From NCBI GenBank assembly GCA_958407085.1, contig CATYHY010000061.1, positions 1-7,789 of the forward strand: 7,789 bases of DNA, in the 5' to 3' direction. Within the stretch, counting starts at the first letter, position 1. Each line of letters begins with the position of its first letter. Source of the DNA: an uncultured Collinsella sp. (GTDB lineage Bacteria; Actinomycetota; Coriobacteriia; Coriobacteriales; Coriobacteriaceae). Of this stretch, positions 1-5,441 are shown in pieces. The notes beneath the pieces are model-generated. The model worked only from the letters and a program-made list of their open reading frames with translations. It had not been told where the DNA came from and ran no database searches. Made by a program: the position numbers and the translations under genes.

Positions 1-155
1 ATGGACGGCAACCTCTCCCGCGCGGGCGCCCTCGCCCGCTCTCCCCCGCCGTTCGGATTCGACGCGTTTGTCCTACTCTATCCCCATTTTTTGCCGGCGC
101 CAGTGAGGAATGTAGGGAACCGCATCAAAAAACGAACGGGACGGCGCCTAAAATA
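1..155 (+). other. Left-edge region without a confident gene; doubtful 51-codon open frame
   Basis: Frame 1 is open from an ATG at base 1 to a TAA at 154-156, giving a 51-residue, Pro- and Arg-rich peptide (starts MDGNLSRAG, ends TGRRLK). No ribosome binding site can be checked because the ATG is the first base of the window. The composition (runs of C and CCC in the first 50 bases) is unlike the neighbouring genes, and I recognise no family. The TAA lies against the left arm of the stem-loop at 156-177. The stretch may be intergenic DNA, the tail of a gene that begins outside the window, or a small hypothetical gene. Confidence 0.25.
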
Positions 156-177
156 AGAGGTCCCGAGCGGGACCTCT
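149..177 (-). terminator. Rho-independent terminator of the leftward redox operon
   Basis: A perfect 9-bp stem (AGAGGTCCC at 156-164 with GGGACCTCT at 169-177) encloses a 4-nt loop. Read on the minus strand, the stem is followed directly by TATTTTA, a short U-rich tail. It lies about 80 nt past the stop codon of the TlpA-like gene and is oriented to end that transcript. No T tract follows on the plus strand, so it is probably one-directional. Confidence 0.72.
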
Positions 178-256
178 ATATGGTGAAGCTTGTCTTGAAA
201 GGCAGCGGACCACTCCGCACAGCGACACACGATCCTCGCGATGCTTTACGCGTTTT

Positions 257-1228
257 TTACTGCTCGCTATTCGCAATCGCCTGGTCGATAAGCTTGTCGA
301 GCGCTGCGCGCTGCTCGGCGGAGCTAATGGCTCCCACGATTGGATCCCCTACGATGTTGCCATTCTGATCGATGACATACGTTGTCGGGAACGAGAACAA
401 ATTTGACGTAAACTTACCGGCCTCGCTATCCGACTTGAACCAGATGTTCTTATATGTCACGCCCTTCTTGCTCAGCACGTCCTTGGCATCTGCAATCTCG
501 CCCTTGTTGCCATCGAGCGTAAAGGAATTGACGCCCACGACCTGGCCGCCCTTCTTGGCAAGCTCCTGATTCAGTTTCTCAAGATCGCCCAGCTCGCCCA
601 CGCACGGCTTGCACGTGGTGAACCAGAAGTTCATGACGGTGACCTTGTTCTTAGAGAACAGCTCGTCGCTGCTCACGTCGTTGCCATCCAGGTCCTTGCC
701 CGTAAAGCTGGGGAACTTCGTCGCCTCGCTCGAAGCATTGGCACCGGCCGTCATGCCAGCGGTCGAAGCGTCGACGCTCTCGCCTGCGCTCGGCGTGCTT
801 CCACAGCCGGGGAACTCCTTCTCCAAGCTCTCGAGCTTGTCCTCAATCTCCTTGATCTGCTGTGCACCGGTCTTGAGCGTCTTAAGCTCATCCGCCGTGA
901 ACTCATCCTTGGCATCGTCGATGGTCTTGAGCAGGAAATCGCCGTAATTGCTGCCGTCCTCAATCATTGCCGAGTCTTTATTTGCCGCATTGAATACCTT
1001 TTCCCACAGCGCGTTATCACTCGAAAAGATCTCGTTCTCCTTCTGCATGAGCTTCGCATACAGCTCGGCGGCCTCGTCGGCATTGGCCGGCTTCTGCGCA
1101 GTGAGTTCTGCGATCTTAGGATCGGAGCTCGCAGATTCGCTCGCATTGCCACCGGGCGCCGAACACGCCACAAGGCACAAGGCCAGCACCGGCACCATAA
1201 ACAGGGCCGCAATCTTAGAAAGCTTCAT
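257..1228 (-). CDS. TlpA-family thioredoxin-fold lipoprotein (thiol-disulfide oxidoreductase)
   Basis: A 323-residue secreted lipoprotein predicted to exchange disulfides outside the cytoplasmic membrane. Residues 1-22 form a lipoprotein signal (KLSK n-region, hydrophobic core, lipobox LVAC with acylated Cys22). A Ser/Ala/Gly-rich linker follows, then an acidic, helical, partly coiled-coil-like segment (about 36-140), a second Ser/Ala linker, and a TlpA/AhpC-TSA-type thioredoxin fold (about 170-320). The fold carries the active site WFTTCKPC (Cys206, Cys209) and the cis-proline segment SFPTTYVID (Pro281). Cys142 (FPGCGS), between the domains, is an extra cysteine. The frame stays open upstream, but the start at 1228 is preferred: GGAGG at 1236-1240 lies 7 nt before it and the signal peptide begins there, whereas the ATG at 1234 is only 1 nt from that site. 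It is the last gene of the operon, 29 nt after the Fe-S gene. Its partner is probably the membrane Fe-S protein. Whether it acts as a reductase, as in cytochrome c maturation, or in peroxide or sulfoxide repair cannot be decided here. Confidence 0.93.
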   Translation of the reverse strand: MKLSKIAALFMVPVLALCLVACSAPGGNASESASSDPKIAELTAQKPANADEAAELYAKLMQKENEIFSSDNALWEKVFNAANKDSAMIEDGSNYGDFLLKTIDDAKDEFTADELKTLKTGAQQIKEIEDKLESLEKEFPGCGSTPSAGESVDASTAGMTAGANASSEATKFPSFTGKDLDGNDVSSDELFSKNKVTVMNFWFTTCKPCVGELGDLEKLNQELAKKGGQVVGVNSFTLDGNKGEIADAKDVLSKKGVTYKNIWFKSDSEAGKFTSNLFSFPTTYVIDQNGNIVGDPIVGAISSAEQRAALDKLIDQAIANSEQ

Positions 1229-1235
1229 GGTCATT

Positions 1236-1240
1236 CCTCC
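1236..1240 (-). promoter_or_regulatory. Ribosome binding site that fixes the TlpA-like gene start
   Basis: GGAGG on the minus strand lies 7 nt before the ATG at 1228 but only 1 nt before the ATG at 1234. It therefore selects the second ATG (MKLSK...) as the start. Confidence 0.75.
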
Positions 1241-1257
1241 GTTTTGTCGAAGCTTGT

Positions 1258-2160
1258 TTACTTTTTTTCGGCGGTCAAGGTGAGCTTTTCCGCCGACACA
1301 TCCAGGCCATAGCGATAGCTGATGGCATCGACGGGACAGGCCCCGATGCACTTTCCGCACCGGATGCATTCGGCATGATTGGGCGCGCGGACCACATCAA
1401 CGTCCATCTGACAAACCTTTGAGCACTTGCCGCACGAGACACATTTGCATGCATCGACCCGGATGCCCAGTAGGGATACCTTATTCATGAGCGCATAGAA
1501 TGCGCCGAGTGGACAAATCCATTTGCAGAAGGGGCGGTAGAACAAAACGCTCAGCACTACCACGGCAATGAGAACGGCAAGTTTCCAAGTAAAGAGATGT
1601 CCCAACGCAGATCGAATGCCGGCATTGGCAATGGCCAGCGGAATGGCGCCCTCGAGCACGCCCTGCGGACAGATGTACTTACAAAAGAACGGGTCGCCCA
1701 TGCCCACGTCGTTAACCACCAAGACGGGCAGCAGCACCACGGCAAACAGCAGCACGACGTACTTGATGTACGTGAGCGGCTTAAGCTTTTTCGTGGAGAA
1801 CTTTTTGCCGGGAATCTTGTGAAGCAGTTCCTGCAGCCAGCCAAACGGGCACAGAAAGCCGCATACAAAGCGTCCCAGCAGCACGCCGAGCAAAATGAGC
1901 GTACCGGTGACGTAGTAAGAAAAGTTGAACTTGGATGAACCTACCACCGACTGGAACGACCCGATGGGGCACGCACCCGATGCCGCGGGGCACGAATAAC
2001 AATTAAGTCCAGGTACGCAGACTGTTTTTCCCGCGCCCTGATAGATGCCGCCTTTGGCAAAGTTTGGCAGGTGAATGTTGGTGACCAGCGTCGCCGCCGC
2101 CTGAATGAATCCGCGAAATCGGGCCAAAACATGCGACGCAGTGTTTTCTCTTTTATCCAA
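1258..2160 (-). CDS. NapH/FixG-like polytopic membrane protein with 2x[4Fe-4S] ferredoxin domain
   Basis: A 300-residue membrane iron-sulfur protein, predicted to pass electrons between the cytoplasm or quinone pool and an extracytoplasmic partner. After a short N-terminus come a Cys cluster typical of this family (Cys48, Cys54, Cys57, Cys64 in the stretch VCVPGLNCYSCP to CPIGS), membrane segments at about 82-103, 131-150 and 192-209, and three NapH-type motifs: CGFLCP (100-105), CKYICP (160-165) and CKWICP (212-217). The C-terminal ferredoxin domain has Cys240/243/246/250 and Cys265/268/271/275 in the CxxCxxCxxxC pattern. The likely start is TTG at 2160: homologues as I know them begin roughly 25-35 residues before the LxTN segment, and GGAG at 2171-2174 lies 10 nt upstream. 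The frame extends back to a TTG at 2232, but that extension lies inside the small CXXC gene and has no good ribosome site. The gene overlaps the CXXC gene by 8 nt, implying coupled translation. The family call is firm; the electron donor and acceptor are inferred from context. Confidence 0.92.
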   Translation of the reverse strand: MDKRENTASHVLARFRGFIQAAATLVTNIHLPNFAKGGIYQGAGKTVCVPGLNCYSCPAASGACPIGSFQSVVGSSKFNFSYYVTGTLILLGVLLGRFVCGFLCPFGWLQELLHKIPGKKFSTKKLKPLTYIKYVVLLFAVVLLPVLVVNDVGMGDPFFCKYICPQGVLEGAIPLAIANAGIRSALGHLFTWKLAVLIAVVVLSVLFYRPFCKWICPLGAFYALMNKVSLLGIRVDACKCVSCGKCSKVCQMDVDVVRAPNHAECIRCGKCIGACPVDAISYRYGLDVSAEKLTLTAEKK

Positions 2161-2302
2161 TTCCGATACACTCCAAGCACAGCCTAATCGCTTTGGCCAG
2201 CACGGCATCTGCCTCGCCACGCATAACACCAAAGCACACCATGGTAATTCCGACGATCAACAAAGCGACCTGTACCACGGGTTTTACCGCTTTGAACAAC
2301 AC
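2153..2302 (-). CDS. CD1871A-family CXXC-motif membrane miniprotein
   Basis: A 49-residue protein that opens the leftward operon. It begins MLFKAVKPVV, has a single hydrophobic helix at about 8-27 (containing Cys23), then MRGEADAVLAKAIR, and ends in LCLECIGIG with Cys42 and Cys45 as the CXXC pair. The GEAD segment followed by KAI-x-x-CLECIG at the extreme C-terminus matches my recollection of the CD1871A family of CXXC proteins, which occur in anaerobic Firmicutes and Coriobacteriia. AAAGGAG at 2308-2314 precedes a GTG at 2302 (5-nt spacing) and a TTG at 2299 (8-nt spacing); either could be the true start. The stop overlaps the start of the Fe-S gene by 8 nt. Biochemical function is unknown. 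The position suggests a membrane thiol carrier or small subunit acting with the Fe-S protein and the TlpA-like lipoprotein. Topology is ambiguous because basic residues flank both ends of the helix. Confidence 0.85.
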   Translation of the reverse strand: MLFKAVKPVVQVALLIVGITMVCFGVMRGEADAVLAKAIRLCLECIGIG

Positions 2303-2307
2303 GACCA

Positions 2308-2314
2308 CTCCTTT
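2308..2314 (-). promoter_or_regulatory. Ribosome binding site of the CXXC miniprotein gene
   Basis: AAAGGAG on the minus strand, 5 nt before GTG (2302) and 8 nt before TTG (2299). A strong site here, with family-like protein sequence after it, supports the short frame as a real gene. Confidence 0.75.
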
Positions 2315-2377
2315 CGTTACGCGACCATTGGACCATATCGACTATAAAATCCGTGTTAAGTGCGATTTGGAATGTGC

Positions 2378-2383
2378 AAGGAG
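2378..2383 (+). promoter_or_regulatory. Ribosome binding site that fixes the response-regulator start
   Basis: AAGGAG with a 6-nt spacer before the ATG at 2390. It rules out the longer in-frame starts at 2360 (GTG) and 2372 (ATG), which lie upstream of it and would add residues not expected before the receiver domain. Confidence 0.88.
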
Positions 2384-2389
2384 ACTGTT

Positions 2390-3064
2390 ATGCGTATTTT
2401 GATCGTCGAAGACGAGCGAGCGCTGTGTGACGCAATCGCGCGCAGCTTGCGAAACTTGGCATACAGCGTCGACTGCTGTCACGACGGACAGGAGGCGCTC
2501 GACCTGCTGGGCGTCGAAGTCTTTGACCTCGTGGTACTCGACCTCAACCTTCCCCGTATCGACGGCATGACCGTACTCAGGGAACTTAGGAAAACCGACT
2601 GCGAGACCAAGGTACTGATTCTGTCCGCACGTGGCGAAGTATCAGATAAAGTCGCCGGACTCGATGCCGGCGCCAACGATTACCTCACCAAGCCGTTTCA
2701 TCTGGACGAGCTTGCGGCAAGGATTCGCAGCCTTACCCTCAGACGCTTTGCACAAAGCGACATAGTTTTAACCTGCGGAAAGCTCCGCTTTGACACCAAG
2801 GCGCGCATCGCTTCCGTGGACAGCGAGGCTTTATCTCTTACGCGCAAGGAAACGGGAATCTTGGAATACCTGATGCTTAATCAGGGGCGACCGGTAAGCC
2901 AAGAGGAGCTTATCGAGCACGTTTGGGATAGCAGCGTGAACAGCTTTAGCAACGCAACCCGCGTTCACATCTCGTCACTCCGCAAAAAGCTACGCAGCGC
3001 TTTGGGATACGACCCGATTCGCAATCGGATTGGAGAGGGCTACGTTATGGAGGATGGAGAATGA
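2390..3064 (+). CDS. OmpR/PhoB-family response regulator
   Basis: A 224-residue cytoplasmic transcription factor, the usual family length. The receiver domain (1-115) starts directly with MRILIVEDE and has the acidic pair Glu7/Asp8, phospho-acceptor Asp51 (VVLDLNLP), Ser79 (LILSARG) and Lys101 (YLTKPF). The C-terminal winged-helix DNA-binding domain (about 125-222) has the family pattern LSLTRKE, then SSVNSFSNATRVHISSLRKKL for the recognition region, and ends RIGEGYVM. Three cysteines lie in the receiver (Cys13, Cys29, Cys30), with a further one at Cys71. The gene overlaps the downstream kinase by ATGA, so the two are translated together and are almost certainly cognate. It is divergent from the redox operon across 87 nt, making that operon a likely target; this is inferred from position only. 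Confidence 0.96.
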   Translation: MRILIVEDERALCDAIARSLRNLAYSVDCCHDGQEALDLLGVEVFDLVVLDLNLPRIDGMTVLRELRKTDCETKVLILSARGEVSDKVAGLDAGANDYLTKPFHLDELAARIRSLTLRRFAQSDIVLTCGKLRFDTKARIASVDSEALSLTRKETGILEYLMLNQGRPVSQEELIEHVWDSSVNSFSNATRVHISSLRKKLRSALGYDPIRNRIGEGYVMEDGE

Positions 3065-4212
3065 AAGGGCTTTCGCTGCAATGGCGCATAACGATTATGA
3101 CGGCACTGCTCACGTGTGCGGCATGCGTGCTGACGAACTGCCTGGTCGGCTATACGGGCATGCGCTACATGGATGCCATCGGCAGTAACATCTCGGCCTT
3201 TAAGGCAACCGGCGAAGATTCGCCCCAGGCGTTCGACCCAACGAAAGCGACCCCCGATGACAAGGTCACGATCGTCGTAAACGACGCACAGGAATCTTTT
3301 GGCACGACAGCCTGGTACATCACGGCTGGAGTCACACTCCTTGGCGGCGTGCTGGCATACTTTGTGAGCGGCCGTGCACTCAAACCGCTACGGGCTTTTG
3401 CAGCCCAGGTTGAGCGCGTGCAGCCTGACAACCTAAGCGAAATCAGACTCAGTGAAGATGTGCCCACCGAGCTACAACGATGCAGCGCCTCTTTCAACGA
3501 CATGATCGCCCGTCTTGGCGAAGGGTTCTCTGCACAGCGTCAGTTTACCGGCAACGCCGCACACGAGCTGCGCACCCCGCTCGCCCTTATGCAAGCACAG
3601 ATTGAACTATTCATCTCTGAGCACTCCGGTTTGCAACCCGAAACAGCCGAGCTGCTCGGCCTGCTACAAGAACAAACCGAGCGCATGTCTCGAATGACCA
3701 AGGTATTGCTCGAGATGAGTGAGCTCCGCAGCGTTCCTTGCGAGGACGATGTTGAACTTGGCCCCTTGTCCGAAGAGGTCCTCACCGACCTTGCGCCACT
3801 TGCCGAGAATAATGGCATAGCCCTCGATTGCTCCGGAGACGCTTTGACAATCGGAAGTGATACGCTCCTCTATCGGCTGGTGTTCAATCTGGTCGAAAAC
3901 GCCATCCGCTACAGCCGCTCCAGCTCGACTGTCAACGTCTCCATCAGCGACAGCGACAGCCACGTGCTCCTGCGAGTCAAAGATGAGGGCCCGGGAATAC
4001 CCAAGCAGTACCGAGAGAGCATCTTCCAGCCGTTCTTTCGTCTAGACAAATCCCGCAGCAGGGCATACGGCGGCGCAGGACTCGGGCTAGCGCTTGTTTG
4101 GGAGATTGCAGCCCTACACGGCGGCACGGTAGAGGTCGAAGCAAGTTCCGAGAACGGGACCACCATGCTCGCAAGCCTTCCAAAACGATCCGCAGCGTTA
4201 ACCGAACAGTAA
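3061..4212 (+). CDS. Membrane sensor histidine kinase, cognate to the OmpR-type regulator
   Basis: A 383-residue sensor kinase. Membrane helices at about 10-32 and 84-103 flank a short extracytoplasmic loop (about 33-82) without a recognisable sensor fold. A HAMP-like linker (about 102-155) leads to the HisKA domain with H-box NAAHELRTP (His168 phosphorylated), then a HATPase_c domain with N-box NLVENAIRY (about 276-284), G1 box DEGPGIP (308-314), F box QPFFRLD and G2 box GGAGLGLAL (337-345). All catalytic motifs are intact. The ATG overlaps the stop of the response-regulator gene. The first helix has a CxxC pair (Cys19, Cys22) plus Cys27, while the outer loop has no cysteine, so any thiol sensing would have to occur in the membrane. 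The signal is unknown; control of the divergent redox operon is inferred from neighbourhood. Confidence 0.96.
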   Translation: MKGLSLQWRITIMTALLTCAACVLTNCLVGYTGMRYMDAIGSNISAFKATGEDSPQAFDPTKATPDDKVTIVVNDAQESFGTTAWYITAGVTLLGGVLAYFVSGRALKPLRAFAAQVERVQPDNLSEIRLSEDVPTELQRCSASFNDMIARLGEGFSAQRQFTGNAAHELRTPLALMQAQIELFISEHSGLQPETAELLGLLQEQTERMSRMTKVLLEMSELRSVPCEDDVELGPLSEEVLTDLAPLAENNGIALDCSGDALTIGSDTLLYRLVFNLVENAIRYSRSSSTVNVSISDSDSHVLLRVKDEGPGIPKQYRESIFQPFFRLDKSRSRAYGGAGLGLALVWEIAALHGGTVEVEASSENGTTMLASLPKRSAALTEQ

Positions 4213-4267
4213 AACGAAAGGGGTCCCGAGCAACAGGAGTACAATTGCTGCATTGTTGCCACCTGAT

Positions 4268-4272
4268 GGGAG
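4268..4272 (+). promoter_or_regulatory. Ribosome binding site that fixes the LuxR-type regulator start
   Basis: GGGAG lies 7 nt before the ATG at 4280. The upstream TTG at 4253, also in frame, has only an AGGAG 13 nt away, so ATG 4280 is preferred. The downstream secreted-protein gene uses the same GGGAG with similar spacing. Confidence 0.7.
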
Positions 4273-4279
4273 ATGGAAG

Positions 4280-5284
4280 ATGGACTGCGATGGCTACCCG
4301 CGCATTCCCATGCCGTTGATGTGCACTGCCTTTGTGCCGGGCCAGATTGACGCTGCGGTTGCAGGCATTTCCGACCCCGATTCACGCACCATCGCCACGG
4401 CAGAAGCACTGTACTTTCGCGGACAGGCCACGCTCGCCGCCGAGACAGCACGCCCCTATCTTGACGCCACCGATCCCGCACTGCGCTATTCCGCATGCCT
4501 TATCTGCGGATACGCCAGTCTGTCGCTCAACCGTATCGCCGATGCTCGCCGTTGCCTTGCGGGCATCCTCGAAACGCCAACTGACGAGGAATCGCCCGCC
4601 GTCCACGCCACGCATATCCTGTTCGCCTCGGCCGCGAGCGTCCTGCTGCACTTGCCTTCCCCGTATTCCGCCGAAGAGTTTTATCCGCTTGCGGCGCATC
4701 TGCCCGAAGGTCTGCGCCTGTTCGCCAGCTACGTGATGGCGCATGCCCTGTATCTGCGCGGCGAATATGGCCGCAGCCTGGGCATGGCGGAAAATGCCCT
4801 GATCATGAAACAGGGAAGCTATCCCATCTCGGAAGTGTTCCTGCACCTGGCAGCTTCCATGGCATGCATGAGCCTCAAGGACATCGACGCCGCAAAAGCG
4901 CACTTCGGAGTTGCTTGGAACATTGCGCGCCCCGACGGCCTTATCGAGCTCATTGGCGAGCACCACGGCCTTTTGCAGGGGCTTATCGAGGCATGCCTAA
5001 AATCGCAATACCCTGACGATTTCGCACGCATCATCGAGATTACGTATCGATTCAGCTACGGCTGGCGGCGCATCCACAACCCCGATTCGGGCGAGGACGT
5101 GGCCGACGATCTAACGACCACGGAATTCACCATGGCCATGCTCGCCTGTCGTGGGTGGACCAACGCCGAAATCGCACGCCATATGGGAGTATCGCCGGGC
5201 ACCGTCAAAAACCGCCTATCCGGCGTATACGCAAAGCTTGGCATCGGCACACGCGCCGAACTGGTCGCGCATATGTTGCGTTAG
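4280..5284 (+). CDS. LuxR-type HTH transcriptional regulator with TPR-like N-terminal region
   Basis: A 334-residue DNA-binding protein. The C-terminal LuxR/GerE helix-turn-helix (about 278-333) reads LTTTEFTMAMLACRGWTNAE, then IARHMGVSPGTVKNRLSGVY and KLGIGTRAEL. This keeps the family's Glu (TTTE), the NAEIA turn and the KNRLSGVYAKLG recognition region. Residues 1-265 are alanine- and leucine-rich and helical, with TPR-like segments (ALYFRGQATLAAETA; ALYLRGEYGRSLGMAENAL; IDAAKAHFGVAWNIA), and contain no receiver, PAS or ATP-binding P-loop. It is therefore neither a NarL-type response regulator nor a full MalT-type ATPase; the TPR-like region may bind a ligand or protein. It begins 67 nt after the kinase stop with no clear terminator between, so read-through from the two-component genes is possible. 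A hairpin follows its stop, and the next gene is a secreted protein it may regulate (inference). Targets are unknown. Confidence 0.88.
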   Translation: MDCDGYPRIPMPLMCTAFVPGQIDAAVAGISDPDSRTIATAEALYFRGQATLAAETARPYLDATDPALRYSACLICGYASLSLNRIADARRCLAGILETPTDEESPAVHATHILFASAASVLLHLPSPYSAEEFYPLAAHLPEGLRLFASYVMAHALYLRGEYGRSLGMAENALIMKQGSYPISEVFLHLAASMACMSLKDIDAAKAHFGVAWNIARPDGLIELIGEHHGLLQGLIEACLKSQYPDDFARIIEITYRFSYGWRRIHNPDSGEDVADDLTTTEFTMAMLACRGWTNAEIARHMGVSPGTVKNRLSGVYAKLGIGTRAELVAHMLR

Positions 5285-5305
5285 CGGCCAGACTACCTGG
5301 CATAT

Positions 5306-5335
5306 CGAAAGCGTCCCGGGGGCCCGACGCTTTCG
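5306..5335 (+). terminator. Stem-loop after the LuxR-type gene, probable weak terminator
   Basis: A perfect 10-bp stem (CGAAAGCGTC at 5306-5315 and GACGCTTTCG at 5326-5335) with a GC-rich 10-nt loop begins 21 nt after the stop codon. No T run follows on the plus strand (next bases are CGCGCTCAAATTGG), so it is not a textbook intrinsic terminator. It may act with Rho, protect the mRNA end, or partly attenuate reading into the secreted-protein gene. Confidence 0.5.
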
Positions 5336-5342
5336 CGCGCTC

Positions 5343-5411
5343 AAATTGGACATTTTGGCCATCGAACGGCACTACCGCCACGTGGCGCCTTCTCGCAAAA
5401 TTGGATTATTT
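5343..5411 (+). promoter_or_regulatory. Candidate operator: 12-bp palindrome between two AAATTGGA repeats
   Basis: CGCCACGTGGCG at 5376-5387 is a perfect palindrome ending 54 nt before the ATG of the secreted-protein gene. AAATTGGA, each copy followed by an AT-rich stretch, occurs at 5343-5350 and 5398-5405, on either side and 55 nt apart. Palindromes of this size suit a dimeric regulator such as the adjacent LuxR-type protein, but binding is inferred. TTGGAC at 5346-5351 resembles a -35 box, but no good -10 sits at the right distance, so no promoter is called with confidence. Confidence 0.4.
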
Positions 5412-5441
5412 CCACCGATACCTGCGGGATGGGAGCCAAAG

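Larger units (their letters stand above)
2303..2389. promoter_or_regulatory. Divergent promoter/operator region between redox operon and two-component genes
   Basis: These 87 nt must hold the leader regions of both the leftward redox operon and the rightward regulator genes. The AT-rich core ACTATAAAAT (2341-2350) gives a plausible -10 on each strand: TATAAA at 2343-2348 (plus) and TATAGT at 2346-2341 (minus). No convincing -35 is seen for either. GACCAT occurs at 2323-2328 and 2331-2336, and the related GACCAC at 2303-2308, 20 nt before the first copy; these could form a regulator site. Promoters and operator are inferred from position and weak sequence matches. Confidence 0.45.

Noticed and set aside
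237..258. Possible plus-strand terminator (CGCG arms with T6)
   Set aside because: The stem is only 4 bp with an 8-nt loop and overlaps the last codons of a minus-strand gene; no plus-strand gene precedes it.
1229..1369. In-frame extension of the TlpA-like gene to a start at 1369
   Set aside because: The extension runs through the ferredoxin domain of the Fe-S gene in another frame and would bury the lipoprotein signal; GGAGG and the signal peptide place the start at 1228.
1941..2180. 79-residue minus-strand frame starting at 2180
   Set aside because: Out of frame with both the miniprotein and the Fe-S gene, very Arg-rich, and covered by the conserved Cys region of the Fe-S protein.
2161..2232. 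N-terminal extension of the Fe-S protein to TTG 2232
   Set aside because: It lies over the CXXC miniprotein gene, has no good ribosome site, and gives a Cys/Trp-rich sequence unlike the family.
3909..4496. 195-residue minus-strand frame across the kinase/LuxR gap
   Set aside because: Crosses two well-supported plus-strand genes and shows only the Arg/Ser-rich composition of a shadow frame.
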